A stretch of DNA of 64,000 nucleotides from Delftia acidovorans. Lineage in GTDB: Bacteria > Pseudomonadota > Gammaproteobacteria > Burkholderiales > Burkholderiaceae_C. How positions within the stretch are numbered: position 1 is the stretch's first letter; every line of letters begins with the position of its first letter. The DNA lies in the NCBI GenBank assembly GCA_031286585.1, contig JAITUC010000024.1, positions 1 through 64,000 on the forward strand, in the 5' to 3' direction. The notes below the pieces were generated by a model. That model did no database searches. It was not told the DNA's origin and saw nothing but the letters and a program-made list of their open reading frames with translations. The position numbers and the translations under genes were made by a program. Shown here in pieces: positions 34,263 through 45,922 of the stretch.

Positions 34263-35498
34263 TCAGAGTTCGCTTCCCTCCATCTGTCCCACCAGCCTCA
34301 GCGCCGACCCGAACGCCAGCGTCAGCCCCAGCGCGCCGTGCCCTGTCTGCAGCCACAGGTTGCGCGGGCCGCCGCGCTGGCGGCCGGTGAGGGGCAGGCC
34401 GGTGGGTGTGGCTGGGCGCATGCCGGTCCAGGGGTGCAGGTGTCCATCCAGCGGCAATTGCGGGAAGACCTGTTGGGTGGAGCGGCGCAGGCTGGCGATG
34501 CGGCGCGGATCGGTGCCTGTGTCGTGGCCCACGATTTCCACCATGCCGGCCACGCGCAGGCGTTCGCCGATGCGTGCGAAGACGACCTTGCGCGCGGTGT
34601 CGGTGACGCTGACCCGGGGCGCGGCGTGCGGCAGCTGCGCGGCGGCATCGGCGGTGATGCTGTAGCCCTTGAGTGGATAGACGGGAATGCGCAGGCCTAG
34701 CTGGCGCGCATGGATGGCGCTTTCCCAGCCGCTGGCCAGCACGTAGTGGTCGGCGCGCTGCGGCAGCAGGCCTGCGGCGGTGCGCAGGCCGGTGATGGCA
34801 TCGCCTTCGCGCTCGAAGTGCTGCAGTTCCACGCCGTAGCGCAGTTCGGCGCCGCGCGCGGCGAGCCGGGCGGCCAGTTGCTCGCACAGCAGGCGGCAGT
34901 CGGCTGCGGCTTCGCTGGGCGTGTGCACAGCGCCGGCAATGCGCTGCGCGTAGCCGGCCAGCGCGGGTTCGATGCGTGCCACTTCGGCGGCGTTGACGAC
35001 GCGCTGCAGCGCGCCGCCCAGGCCGGCCTGCAGCGCGACCTGGCGTGCGGCGGCGTCCAGCGCCTGCTGGGTGGGGTAGAGCACCAGCTTGCCCGGCGTG
35101 TGCAGGTCGCAGGCCAGTGCTTCGTCGGCCTGGAGCGACTCGAAGGCCTGGCGGCTTTCGGCGGCCAGGGCCAGCAGGGCGCGCGTGCCCTCGGCCGAGG
35201 CATGGGCATTGCAGGCGCCCAGAAAGCGCAGGCCCCAGGCCCATTGCGCGGGGTCGGCGCGCAGGCGGAAGGCCAGGGGCGAATCCTTTTCCAGCAGCAG
35301 GCGGGGCAGCATCTTCCAGATGCCGGGATCGGCCAGCGGCTGCACGTAGGAATAGCTCAGTTGCGCGCCATTGCCGCCGCTGGCGCCCTGGGCGGGGCCC
35401 GGTGCGCGGTCCAGCACGGTGACGCGGTGGCCGGCCCGCTGCAGCGCCCAGGCCGTTGCCAGGCCGACGATGCCGGCGCCCACGATGCAGACATGCAT
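34263..35498 (-). CDS. D-amino-acid dehydrogenase family (DadA-like) FAD oxidoreductase
   Basis: The 411-residue protein begins MHVCIVGAGIVGLATAWALQ, a GxGxxG dinucleotide fold for FAD (residues 7-12). The family hallmark YPLKGYSIT follows, with the C-terminal G-M-R-P-A-T-P-T-G-L-P loop. DAO-type enzymes oxidise D-amino acids to 2-oxo acids, passing electrons to the respiratory chain. The start at 35498 fits the Rossmann fold; an in-frame ATG five codons upstream (MEKRS) is possible. It is divergent from an amino-acid binding protein and racemase pair. A glycine or sarcosine oxidase role is an alternative. Confidence 0.87.
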   Translation of the reverse strand: MHVCIVGAGIVGLATAWALQRAGHRVTVLDRAPGPAQGASGGNGAQLSYSYVQPLADPGIWKMLPRLLLEKDSPLAFRLRADPAQWAWGLRFLGACNAHASAEGTRALLALAAESRQAFESLQADEALACDLHTPGKLVLYPTQQALDAAARQVALQAGLGGALQRVVNAAEVARIEPALAGYAQRIAGAVHTPSEAAADCRLLCEQLAARLAARGAELRYGVELQHFEREGDAITGLRTAAGLLPQRADHYVLASGWESAIHARQLGLRIPVYPLKGYSITADAAAQLPHAAPRVSVTDTARKVVFARIGERLRVAGMVEIVGHDTGTDPRRIASLRRSTQQVFPQLPLDGHLHPWTGMRPATPTGLPLTGRQRGGPRNLWLQTGHGALGLTLAFGSALRLVGQMEGSEL

Positions 35499-35720
35499 TG
35501 ATCGTTTCTCCATGCAGCCGCACTGTAGGCCGCACGCGGCAGGCTGCGCCATGGCATTTGGCACAGGGGGTATGCATGCAGGTTATGGCCGGGGGCTGCG
35601 GCTTCGGGCAGGGGGGCCGCCCATAACCGGCGGGCATGGACCGGCCCGATATTGTCATTCCGCAAAGGCCGCAGCCCTTCCTACACTGGCCGCACATCCA
35701 CCAAAGACGAGGAGACAAGC

Positions 35721-36602
35721 ATGCAACTTCACACCACCGCGCTGTGCGCGGCCCTGGCCCTGGGAGGCCTGGCAACGGCCCATGCCGACACGCTGGCCAA
35801 GGTGCGCGACAGCGGCCGCATCACGCTGGCCTACCGCGAGTCCTCCGTACCCTTCAGCTATCTGGACAACGGCAAGCCCATCGGCATGACGGTGGAGATG
35901 TCCCAGGCCGTGGCCGAGGCCGTGAAGAAGGCCGTGAACCGGCCCGATCTCAAGGTGCAGTGGCAGGCCGTGACCTCGCAGAACCGCATGCCGCTGCTGG
36001 CCAACGGCACCATCGACCTGGAATGCGGGTCGACCACCAACAACACGGTGCGCGGCAAGGAAGTGGCCTTTGCCATCAACCATTTCTACACGGGCACGCG
36101 GCTGCTGGTGAAGAAAAGTTCGGGCATCAGGAATTACGCCGACCTCAAGGACAAGACCGTGGCCATCACCACGGGAACCACCAACCTGCAGGTGCTGCGC
36201 AAGGCCAATGCCGACAAGGCCTGGGGCATGAACATCGTCATGGCCAAGGACCATGCGGATGGCTTCCTGCTGGTGGAGAACGACCGCGCCGCGGCCTTCG
36301 GCATGGACGACATCCTGCTCTTCGGCCTGATCCCCACGGCCAAGAACCCCGGGGACTTCGAGGTGGTGGCCGACTCGCTGCAGGTCGAGCCCTATGCCTG
36401 CATGCTGCGCAAGGACGACGCCCAGTTCAAGCAGCTGGTCGATGGCGTGATCGGCGACATGATGAAGTCGGTCGCGTTCGCCAGGCTCTATGACAAGTGG
36501 TTCATGCAGCCCATTGCGCCGAGGAACGTGGCGCTGGGTCTTCCCATGAGCGAGCAGCTGCGCCAGAACCTGCAGGACCTCAGCGACAAACCCGCTTTTT
36601 GA
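35721..36602 (+). CDS. Glutamate/aspartate-type ABC substrate-binding protein
   Basis: The 293-residue periplasmic protein has a signal peptide (about 1-22, cleaved near AHADT). It then has the type 2 solute-binding fold LAKVRDSGRITLAYRESSVPFSY, with substrate-contact NRMPLLANGTIDLECGSTTN and GTTNLQVLRKAN. It matches the GltI/Bgt-type family for acidic amino acids. GltJKL-type permease and ATPase genes are absent, so it is an orphan binding protein here. It begins after GGAGACAAGC. The racemase gene follows at a 14-bp gap, suggesting one transcript. Confidence 0.92.
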   Translation: MQLHTTALCAALALGGLATAHADTLAKVRDSGRITLAYRESSVPFSYLDNGKPIGMTVEMSQAVAEAVKKAVNRPDLKVQWQAVTSQNRMPLLANGTIDLECGSTTNNTVRGKEVAFAINHFYTGTRLLVKKSSGIRNYADLKDKTVAITTGTTNLQVLRKANADKAWGMNIVMAKDHADGFLLVENDRAAAFGMDDILLFGLIPTAKNPGDFEVVADSLQVEPYACMLRKDDAQFKQLVDGVIGDMMKSVAFARLYDKWFMQPIAPRNVALGLPMSEQLRQNLQDLSDKPAF

Positions 36603-36616
36603 TTTCGGACAGCAGC

Positions 36617-37378
36617 ATGCAGCAGCAGCTTCAGCCCCCGCGCACGGTGGGCATTCTCGGGGGCATGGGCCCGGCCGCGGGCGCGGATTTCGTGCGCCTG
36701 TTCGTGCAGGCCTGCACGGCGCATCTGCAGCAGCAGGGCCTGCCCGTGCATGACCAGGCCTATCCCGAGCACTGGCTGGTGCAGCTGCCCATGCCCGACC
36801 GCAGCGCGGCGCTGCGCCAGGATCCGCAGTCGCCCACGGGGCCGGCCCAGCACCTGCTGCAGGGCGTGGGCCGCATGGCGGCGCTGGGCGTGCGCAGCGT
36901 GGCCCTGGCCTGCAACACGGCCCATGCCTGGCATGGGCAGCTGCAGGCGCTGTTTCCGCAGCTGCATGTGCTGCACATCGCGCGCCAGGCCGCCCTGCAC
37001 CTGCAGGCCGGCGGCGCGCAACAGGCCATCGTGCTGGCCACGCAGGGCACCTATGACAGCGGGCTCTATGACGCGGCGCTGAGGGCGTGCGGCATCACCG
37101 CGCTGCAGCCCGACGCGCAAGGCCGCGTGCGGCTCATGCAGGGCATCTACGACGGCGTCAAGCAGGGCGACATGGACCTGGCCGCGCGCTGCTTCGGCGA
37201 GGTGCTGGCCCAGCTGCTGCAGCGCCATGGCGATGTGCCCGTGATCATGGGCTGCACCGAGATCCCGCTGGCCCTGCCGCAGTCGCCGCTGGCGCGCGGC
37301 GCCGGGCTGGTGGACCCCGCCTGGATACTGGCCCAGGCCCTGGCAAGCGATGCGTATGGGCCTGTGCCGGTTCAATAG
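36617..37378 (+). CDS. Aspartate/glutamate racemase-family protein
   Basis: The 253-residue enzyme shows the two-cysteine acid/base machinery: Cys99 in LACNTAHAW and Cys213 in [10 protein letters not shown], with [15 protein letters not shown] at the start and GTYDSGLY in the middle. These positions define the Asp/Glu/hydantoin racemase superfamily. Its position after an acidic amino acid binding protein and opposite a DadA-like gene suggests use of D-aspartate or D-glutamate. The stop overlaps the boxA stop region by 7 bp in convergent orientation. Confidence 0.92.
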   Translation: MQQQLQPPRTVGILGGMGPAAGADFVRLFVQACTAHLQQQGLPVHDQAYPEHWLVQLPMPDRSAALRQDPQSPTGPAQHLLQGVGRMAALGVRSVALACNTAHAWHGQLQALFPQLHVLHIARQAALHLQAGGAQQAIVLATQGTYDSGLYDAALRACGITALQPDAQGRVRLMQGIYDGVKQGDMDLAARCFGEVLAQLLQRHGDVPVIMGCTEIPLALPQSPLARGAGLVDPAWILAQALASDAYGPVPVQ

Positions 37379-38697
37379 GTCTCCAAGTGCAGGCGGCCTT
37401 CGCGCTTGAGCCTGGCGCCGACCTGCTCCCAGTCCATGCCTGCCTGCTGCGCCACGTCGCGCAGTGCCAGCACCACGCCTTCCTCCATGCTCTTGAGCCC
37501 GCAGACGTAGAAGTGCGCGTTGTCGTCGCGCAGCAGGGAGGCGAGGTCGGCCGCACGTTCGCGCAGCAGGTCCTGCACGTAGCGCCGGGGCTGGCCGGTC
37601 ACGCGCGAGAAGGCCAGGTTGTTGTCGATGAAGTCGCGCGGCAGGCTTTGCAGCGGGCCGAAATAGGGCAGCTCCTGCGGCGTGCGTGCGCCAAAGAACA
37701 GCATGAGCTTGCCGCCCTCGAACTTGCCGCCCTTGCGCAGGCGCCTGCGCCATTCGGTCATGGCGCGCATGGGGGCGCTGCCCGTGCCCGTGCAGATCAT
37801 CACGATGTGCGAGCGGGGATGGTTGGGCATCAGGAACGACTGGCCGAACGGGCCTATGACCTGGACCCTGTCGCCGATGCGTGTGTCGCACAGGTAGTTG
37901 CTGGCCACGCCGCGCACGGGGCGGCCCTGGTGGTCCTGGGTGACGCGTTTCACGGTCAGCGCCAGGTTGTTGTAGCCGGGCCGCTCGCCATTGCGCGCGC
38001 TGGCCACCGAGTACTGGCGCGCCACATGCGGGCGGCCCTGGGCGTCGGTGCCGGGCGCGATGACGGCGATGGACTGGCCCTCGAGCACGGGGAACGGCTG
38101 GCTGCCGAAGTCCAGCACGATGTGGTGGGTCTCGCTGTCGAAGCCCGCCTCCGTGCAGTTGAGGTTGCCGACCACGGTGGCCGTGACGGGGCTCCTGGGG
38201 CCATGCAGGTTGGTGTACGGATGGGCGGCCGACCAGGGCGGCACGGTGGCGCCGTAGCTGGCGCTGCGGAACACCGCGCCATCGTCCTGGGTCTGGGTCT
38301 GGACCTGGGCCGCATCCGCGCCGCGCGTGGCGGCCGCCGCGATCACGGCCTGGGCCTGGCTCAGGTCCTCGGCGGCGGGCGCATCCACTGCGTCCTGTGG
38401 CTGGACCAGTGCCTCGGGCGGCAGCTCCTCGGGCAGCTCGTCCCAGAGCAGCTGGTCGGCCACGGGATAGGCGCGCGCCAGCGGCACCTTGCGCCAGTTG
38501 TCGATGGCGCCCGTGGGGCAGGGCGAGACGCAGTCCATGCAGCCGTTGCACTGCTCGGCCATGACCACGTAGTTGCGGTCATCGTGCGTGATGGCGCCCA
38601 CGGGGCAGGTGGCCTCGCAGGTGTTGCAGCGTATGCAGATCTCCGGGTCGATCAGGTGCTGCGTGAGGATGCCGTGTTCTACCAAGGCGACTGTCAT
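37372..38697 (-). CDS. boxA: Benzoyl-CoA 2,3-epoxidase reductase component BoxA
   Basis: This 441-residue iron-sulfur flavoprotein passes electrons from NADPH to BoxB. Two [4Fe-4S] ferredoxin motifs are visible: Cys21, 24, 27, 31 and Cys50, 53, 56, 60. A linker of about 80 residues leads to a ferredoxin-NADP reductase-type domain (about 165-441), with FAD-binding RQYSVAS and NADP-binding [12 protein letters not shown]. The start at 38697 gives the ferredoxin N-terminus; the much longer frame upstream is antisense noise over boxB. It is 26 bp downstream of boxB on the minus strand. Confidence 0.95.
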   Translation of the reverse strand: MTVALVEHGILTQHLIDPEICIRCNTCEATCPVGAITHDDRNYVVMAEQCNGCMDCVSPCPTGAIDNWRKVPLARAYPVADQLLWDELPEELPPEALVQPQDAVDAPAAEDLSQAQAVIAAAATRGADAAQVQTQTQDDGAVFRSASYGATVPPWSAAHPYTNLHGPRSPVTATVVGNLNCTEAGFDSETHHIVLDFGSQPFPVLEGQSIAVIAPGTDAQGRPHVARQYSVASARNGERPGYNNLALTVKRVTQDHQGRPVRGVASNYLCDTRIGDRVQVIGPFGQSFLMPNHPRSHIVMICTGTGSAPMRAMTEWRRRLRKGGKFEGGKLMLFFGARTPQELPYFGPLQSLPRDFIDNNLAFSRVTGQPRRYVQDLLRERAADLASLLRDDNAHFYVCGLKSMEEGVVLALRDVAQQAGMDWEQVGARLKREGRLHLETY

Positions 38698-38723
38698 GGG
38701 CGACTCCCTGCTGGCGCGGCGCT

Positions 38724-40151
<1,428 letters not shown>

Positions 40152-40189
40152 GGCGGGGTCTCCGTGGATGTTTCGGGGCGTGCCTGCGG

Positions 40190-41851
<1,662 letters not shown>

Positions 41852-41893
41852 GGACGGCCTCTTGGATGAAAAATAGTGCAGTCGCAGATACGA

Positions 41894-41911
41894 TGCAGGC
41901 ACAATTATGCA
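41894..41911. promoter_or_regulatory. Candidate BoxR operator upstream of boxC
   Basis: TGCAGGCACAATTATGCA has TGCA at both ends with ten bases between. It matches the element at 43063-43080 at 15 of 18 positions. It lies 43 bp upstream of the boxC start in the spacer behind boxR. Confidence 0.75.
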
Positions 41912-41937
41912 GATTCATCCGGAAAATGCACGCAGCA

Positions 41938-41957
41938 ACACGCACGATAGTGCGTGT
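41938..41957. promoter_or_regulatory. Perfect palindrome upstream of boxC
   Basis: ACACGCACGATAGTGCGTGT is a perfect inverted repeat with 8-bp arms around GATA, about 90 bp upstream of boxC. It overlaps the probable boxCBA promoter region and carries half of the GCAC..GTGC pattern of the TGCA elements. A second regulator site is possible. Confidence 0.55.
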
Positions 41958-41996
41958 TTTGGCCATATCCAGGGTAAATACCAGCCCGTACAGGCG

Positions 41997-42023
41997 AAAA
42001 AAATCCAGGCCTGGGGCCTGGAT
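41997..42023 (-). terminator. Intrinsic terminator of boxR
   Basis: ATCCAGGCC-TGG-GGCCTGGAT is a 9-bp stem. On the minus strand it is followed by a run of seven T. It ends boxR transcription before the boxC promoter region, so boxCBA needs its own promoter. Confidence 0.92.
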
Positions 42024-42045
42024 GTCGTGGGTTGCTGCAGCCGTC

Positions 42046-42960
42046 TCAGCGTGCGGGCAGGAACAGTGCCTTCAGCTGATCGAAGCTCTGCTCCAGCGTC
42101 TGCCCGCTGGTATCCACCACATGGTCGGCCTTGGCGTAGAAGCCGGCGCGGCCTTCGAGGATGCTGCGCAGATCGTCCATGGCCTCGGGGTTGGCGGCCA
42201 TGGGGCGGGTGTCGCCCTGGGCCACGACGCGGGCCATGTGCTCCTCGGGCCGGGCCTTGAGCCAGACCGTGGTGCAGTGCGACAGCAGCTCGTTGAAGGT
42301 GGCCGGGTCGGAGACGATGCCGCCCGGCGTGGCGATGACCACGTCGCTGTAGATCTGCACGGCCTCCTCCAGCGCACGGCGCTCGTAGCGGCGGTAGGCG
42401 TTGGCGCCGTACAGGTCGTGGATGGCGCGCACGCTGCAGCCCGCAATGCGCTCGATTTCCTGGTTGAGTTCGAGGAAGGGCACGCCCAGCTGCTCGGCCA
42501 GCATGCGGCCCAGCGTGGACTTGCCCGCGCCGCGCAGGCCGATCAGGGCGATGCGCGTGTGGCGCTGGCGGTCGCTGGGCGCCGTGCCCAGCAGCTCGCC
42601 TGCGGCCAGGCGCACGCGGCGCAGATCCTCTTCATTGCGGCCTTCCAGCAGCTCGCGGATCAGCAGCCATTCGGCGCTGGTGGTGGTCACGTCGCCCAGC
42701 AGCTCGGCCATGGAGCATTGCAGGGCTTCTGCAATATGGTGCAGCACCAGCACCGACACATTGCCCGTGCCGTATTCCAGGTTGGCCAGGTGGCGCTCCG
42801 AGACATCGGCCGCCGCCGCCAGGGCGCGCCGCGTCAGGCCCCGGCGTGCGCGCAGGCTGCGCACGCGCTCGCCCAGCGCCTGCAGCACCAGGTTCCTGGG
42901 CGCTTCTGAGAGGGAATCCGCCGCCCCGGCGGACTGGGCGGCCGTCTCGAACTGGTCCAT
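42046..42960 (-). CDS. boxR: BoxR transcriptional regulator (XRE HTH plus shikimate-kinase-like domain)
   Basis: The 304-residue protein fuses an N-terminal helix-turn-helix (about 28-90, with RRALAAAADVSERHLANLEYGTGNVSV) to a shikimate-kinase-like domain. The P-loop is GLRGAGKST at 141-149. BoxR/BzdR proteins of this architecture repress benzoate genes and are released by benzoyl-CoA. It has its own terminator downstream and is divergent from benzoate-CoA ligase. TGCA-flanked elements lie in the shared spacer. Start at the ATG at 42958-42960. Confidence 0.95.
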   Translation of the reverse strand: MDQFETAAQSAGAADSLSEAPRNLVLQALGERVRSLRARRGLTRRALAAAADVSERHLANLEYGTGNVSVLVLHHIAEALQCSMAELLGDVTTTSAEWLLIRELLEGRNEEDLRRVRLAAGELLGTAPSDRQRHTRIALIGLRGAGKSTLGRMLAEQLGVPFLELNQEIERIAGCSVRAIHDLYGANAYRRYERRALEEAVQIYSDVVIATPGGIVSDPATFNELLSHCTTVWLKARPEEHMARVVAQGDTRPMAANPEAMDDLRSILEGRAGFYAKADHVVDTSGQTLEQSFDQLKALFLPAR

Positions 42961-43015
42961 AGAAGTTTCCTTGAAGAGGGCGTGAATGATAAACAGTCGG
43001 GGTTAACACCATCCA

Positions 43016-43028
43016 TGCAATATAGTGC
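43016..43028. promoter_or_regulatory. Candidate BoxR half-operator in the boxR-bclA spacer
   Basis: TGCAATATAGTGC, read on the minus strand as GCACTATATTGCA, matches the right part of the element at 43063-43080 at 12 of 13 positions, in inverted orientation. It lies 56 bp upstream of boxR. Confidence 0.6.
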
Positions 43029-43062
43029 TTGACGTTGGATTGTGTTCTAACTATCTTTGCCA

Positions 43063-43080
43063 TGCACGCACAATATTGCA
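43063..43080. promoter_or_regulatory. Candidate BoxR operator upstream of bclA
   Basis: TGCACGCACAATATTGCA, with TGCA at both ends and ten bases between, lies 57 bp upstream of the benzoate-CoA ligase start. It shares 15 of 18 positions with the element before boxC. A repressor bound here could block both divergent promoters. Confidence 0.75.
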
Positions 43081-43136
43081 TGTTGCGCGGAAGATCACAA
43101 GTCGGGCCGGATGCCCGATGCCGAAGGAGACCCACG

Positions 43137-44693
43137 ATGATCGACTTCACCCAGCCCTTCAATTTCGCCGCGCACCTGTTCGCGCTCAACCGGGACCGGC
43201 CCGGCAAGATCGCCTACATCGACGACCACGGCACGCTGAGCTACGGCCAGCTGCAGCAGCAGGCGCAGCGCATGGCCAGCGGCCTGCTGGCGGCGGGCAT
43301 CCACCGCGAGGAGCGCGTGCTGCTGCTCATGCACGACCGCCATGAATGGGCCGTGGCCTTTCTGGGCGCGCTGTATGCGGGCGTGGTGCCGGTGGCGGTG
43401 AACACCTTGCTCACGGCCGACGACTACGCCTACATGCTGGGCCACAGCCGCGCCCAGGCCGTGCTGACCTGCGATGCGCTGCTGCCCCTGCTGCGCCAGG
43501 CGCTGGACCGGGCGCCCAACGAGGTTCGCCATGTCTGGGTGGCCGGCGACGAGGCGTTGGCGCGGGCCGCAGGCTTTGCGCCGCTGCAGCCCTGGCTGGC
43601 GGCGCAGCCGCCGCTGCCCGCACCGGCGCCCACGCTGGGCGATGACCCGGGCTTCTGGCTGTATTCCTCGGGCTCCACGGGCAAGCCCAAGGGCGCGGTC
43701 CACACGCATGCCAATCCGTACTGGACGGCCGAACTCTATGGCGGCCCGGTGCTGGGCCTGGGCGAGGACGACATCTGCTTTTCCGCCGCCAAGCTCTACT
43801 TCGCCTACGGCCTGGGCAACGGCCTGAGCTTTCCGCTGAGCGTGGGCGCCACCGTGCTGCTGATGGCCGAGCGGCCCACGCCCGAGGCCACCTTCGCGCG
43901 CTGGGTGCAGCACCGGCCCACGGTGTTCTTCGGCGCGCCCACGGGCTTTGCGGGCATGCTGGCCTCGCCGCTGCTGCCCGCGCGCGAGCAGGTCAGCCTG
44001 CGCATGTGCTCCTCGGCCGGCGAGGCGCTGCCGGCCGAGATCGCCCAGCGCTTCAAGGCGCATTTCGGCGCCGACATCGTGGACGGCATCGGCTCCACCG
44101 AGATGCTGCACATCTTCCTGTCCAACCGGCCCGGTGACATCCGCTACGGCAGCACGGGCAAGCCCGTGGACGGCTACCGCGTGGAGCTGCGCGGCGAGGA
44201 CGGCCGCCCCGTGGCCGATGGCGAGGTGGGCGACCTGTTCATCCAGGGCCCCAGCGCCGCCCTCATGTACTGGGGCAACCGCGACAAGACGCGCGAGACC
44301 TTCCAGGGCGGCTGGCTCAAGAGCGGCGACAAGTACGTGCGCGACGCCGATGGCTACTACACCTATGCCGGGCGCAGCGACGACATGCTCAAGGTCAGCG
44401 GCATCTATGTCTCGCCCTTCGAGGTCGAGGCCACGCTGATGCAGCACCCGGCCGTGCTGGAGGCCGCCGTGATCGGCAAGACCGACGCCGACGGCCTGCT
44501 CAAGACCAAATCCTTCGTCGTGCTCAAGGACGGCTGCACCGCCACCGAGGCCGAGCTCAAGGCCTTTGTGAAGGAGCGCCTGGCCGCCTACAAGTACCCG
44601 CGCTTCATCGAGTTCGTGGACGAACTTCCCAAGACCGCCACCGGAAAGATCCAGCGTTTCAGGCTCCGAGAGCGCGAGGCCAGCGTCGGCTGA
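43137..44693 (+). CDS. bclA: Benzoate-CoA ligase
   Basis: This 518-residue adenylate-forming enzyme converts benzoate, CoA and ATP to benzoyl-CoA. The P-loop YSSGSTGKPKGAVH is at about 175-188, followed by the benzoate-specific-looking KLYFAYGLGNGLSFP. The C-terminal catalytic lysine lies in PKTATGKIQRF. The start at 43137 follows GAAGGAGA and begins FTQPFNFAAHLF; the longer upstream frame crosses the operators. It is divergent from boxR and first in an operon with a five-gene ABC transporter, so CoA activation and uptake are coregulated. Confidence 0.95.
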   Translation: MIDFTQPFNFAAHLFALNRDRPGKIAYIDDHGTLSYGQLQQQAQRMASGLLAAGIHREERVLLLMHDRHEWAVAFLGALYAGVVPVAVNTLLTADDYAYMLGHSRAQAVLTCDALLPLLRQALDRAPNEVRHVWVAGDEALARAAGFAPLQPWLAAQPPLPAPAPTLGDDPGFWLYSSGSTGKPKGAVHTHANPYWTAELYGGPVLGLGEDDICFSAAKLYFAYGLGNGLSFPLSVGATVLLMAERPTPEATFARWVQHRPTVFFGAPTGFAGMLASPLLPAREQVSLRMCSSAGEALPAEIAQRFKAHFGADIVDGIGSTEMLHIFLSNRPGDIRYGSTGKPVDGYRVELRGEDGRPVADGEVGDLFIQGPSAALMYWGNRDKTRETFQGGWLKSGDKYVRDADGYYTYAGRSDDMLKVSGIYVSPFEVEATLMQHPAVLEAAVIGKTDADGLLKTKSFVVLKDGCTATEAELKAFVKERLAAYKYPRFIEFVDELPKTATGKIQRFRLREREASVG

Positions 44694-44750
44694 ACAGCCC
44701 TTCCGATTTCCCTGACAAAAGCAAGACCCATCCACCACAAGGAGACACGC

Positions 44751-45914
44751 ATGAACACCGATCGCACACACTGGGCCGTCCTCGCCCTGACGGCCTCCCT
44801 GTCCTGCGGCGCATATGCGCAGGACAGGATCAAGGTCGGCTTCATGCTGCCCTACAGCGGCACCTATGCGGCGCTGGGCTCGGCCATAGAGAACGGCTTT
44901 CGCATGTTCGTGAATGAGCAGGGCGGCAGGCTGGGCGGGCGCGAGATCGAGTTCTTCAAGGTCGATGACGAGTCCGATCCGGCCAAGGCCACGGACAACG
45001 TCAACCGCCTGATCAAGCGCGACAAGGTCGATGTGCTGGTGGGCACCGTGCATTCCGGCGTGGCCATGGCCATGGCGCGAGCGGCCAAGGAAAGCGGCAC
45101 CGTGCTCATCGTGCCCAATGCGGGCGCCGATGCGGTCACGGGCGCCATGTGCGCGCCCAACATCTTCCGTTCCTCGTTCTCCAACTGGCAGTCCTCCTAT
45201 CCCATGGGCGTGGTGGCGGCCAGGCAGGAAGGCAGGAAAACCGCCATGACCATCACCTGGAAATACGCGGCCGGCGAGGAGATGACCAATGCCTTCAAGG
45301 AAGGCTTCGAGAAGGAGGGCGGCAAGGTCAGCAGGCAGCTTACCGTGCCCTTTCCCAACGTGGAGTTCCAGGCCCTGCTGACCGAGATCGCGGCCGCCAG
45401 GCCCGATGCGGTGTTTGCCTTCTTCGCGGGCGCGGGCGCCGTCAAGTTCGTCAAGGACTACCACGCGGCCGGCCTGCACAAGACCATTCCGCTGTACGGC
45501 TCGGGCTTTCTGACCGATGGCACGCTGGAGGCCCAGGGCGAGGCCGCCCAGGGCGTGCTGACCACGCTGCACTACGCCGACGAGCTGGGCACGGAGCGCG
45601 ACCGGCGCTTTCGCTCCGCCTATGCCCAGGCCTACAAGCTGATGCCCGATGTGTATGCCGTGCAGGGCTACGACGCGGCCCAGATGCTTGGCGTGGGCCT
45701 GAAGGCGGCGGGCGGCGACATCGCGAAGAAGGCCGAGTTCCGCCAGGCCATCGAGAAGGCCACCATCCCCAGCCCGCGCGGCGACTTCACCATCAGCCCA
45801 TCGCACAACCCCGTGCAGGACATGTACCTGCGCAAGGTCGTGGGCAAGGAGAACCAGCGCGTGGGCGTGGCCATCAAGGCCCTGGGCGATACCGGCCGCG
45901 GCTGCCGCATGTGA
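44751..45914 (+). CDS. ABC transporter substrate-binding protein, likely for benzoate
   Basis: The 387-residue periplasmic protein has a signal peptide (1-23, ending GAYAQ). It then has the type 1 leucine-binding fold beginning DRIKVGFMLPYSGTYAALG, with the conserved VDVLVGTVHSGVAMAMARA ligand-contact region. Family members bind branched-chain amino acids or aromatic acids. Location directly after benzoate-CoA ligase and before the permease genes points to benzoate, by context. It is cotranscribed with LivH to LivF-type genes. Confidence 0.9.
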   Translation: MNTDRTHWAVLALTASLSCGAYAQDRIKVGFMLPYSGTYAALGSAIENGFRMFVNEQGGRLGGREIEFFKVDDESDPAKATDNVNRLIKRDKVDVLVGTVHSGVAMAMARAAKESGTVLIVPNAGADAVTGAMCAPNIFRSSFSNWQSSYPMGVVAARQEGRKTAMTITWKYAAGEEMTNAFKEGFEKEGGKVSRQLTVPFPNVEFQALLTEIAAARPDAVFAFFAGAGAVKFVKDYHAAGLHKTIPLYGSGFLTDGTLEAQGEAAQGVLTTLHYADELGTERDRRFRSAYAQAYKLMPDVYAVQGYDAAQMLGVGLKAAGGDIAKKAEFRQAIEKATIPSPRGDFTISPSHNPVQDMYLRKVVGKENQRVGVAIKALGDTGRGCRM

Positions 45915-45922
45915 GCCCGGTC

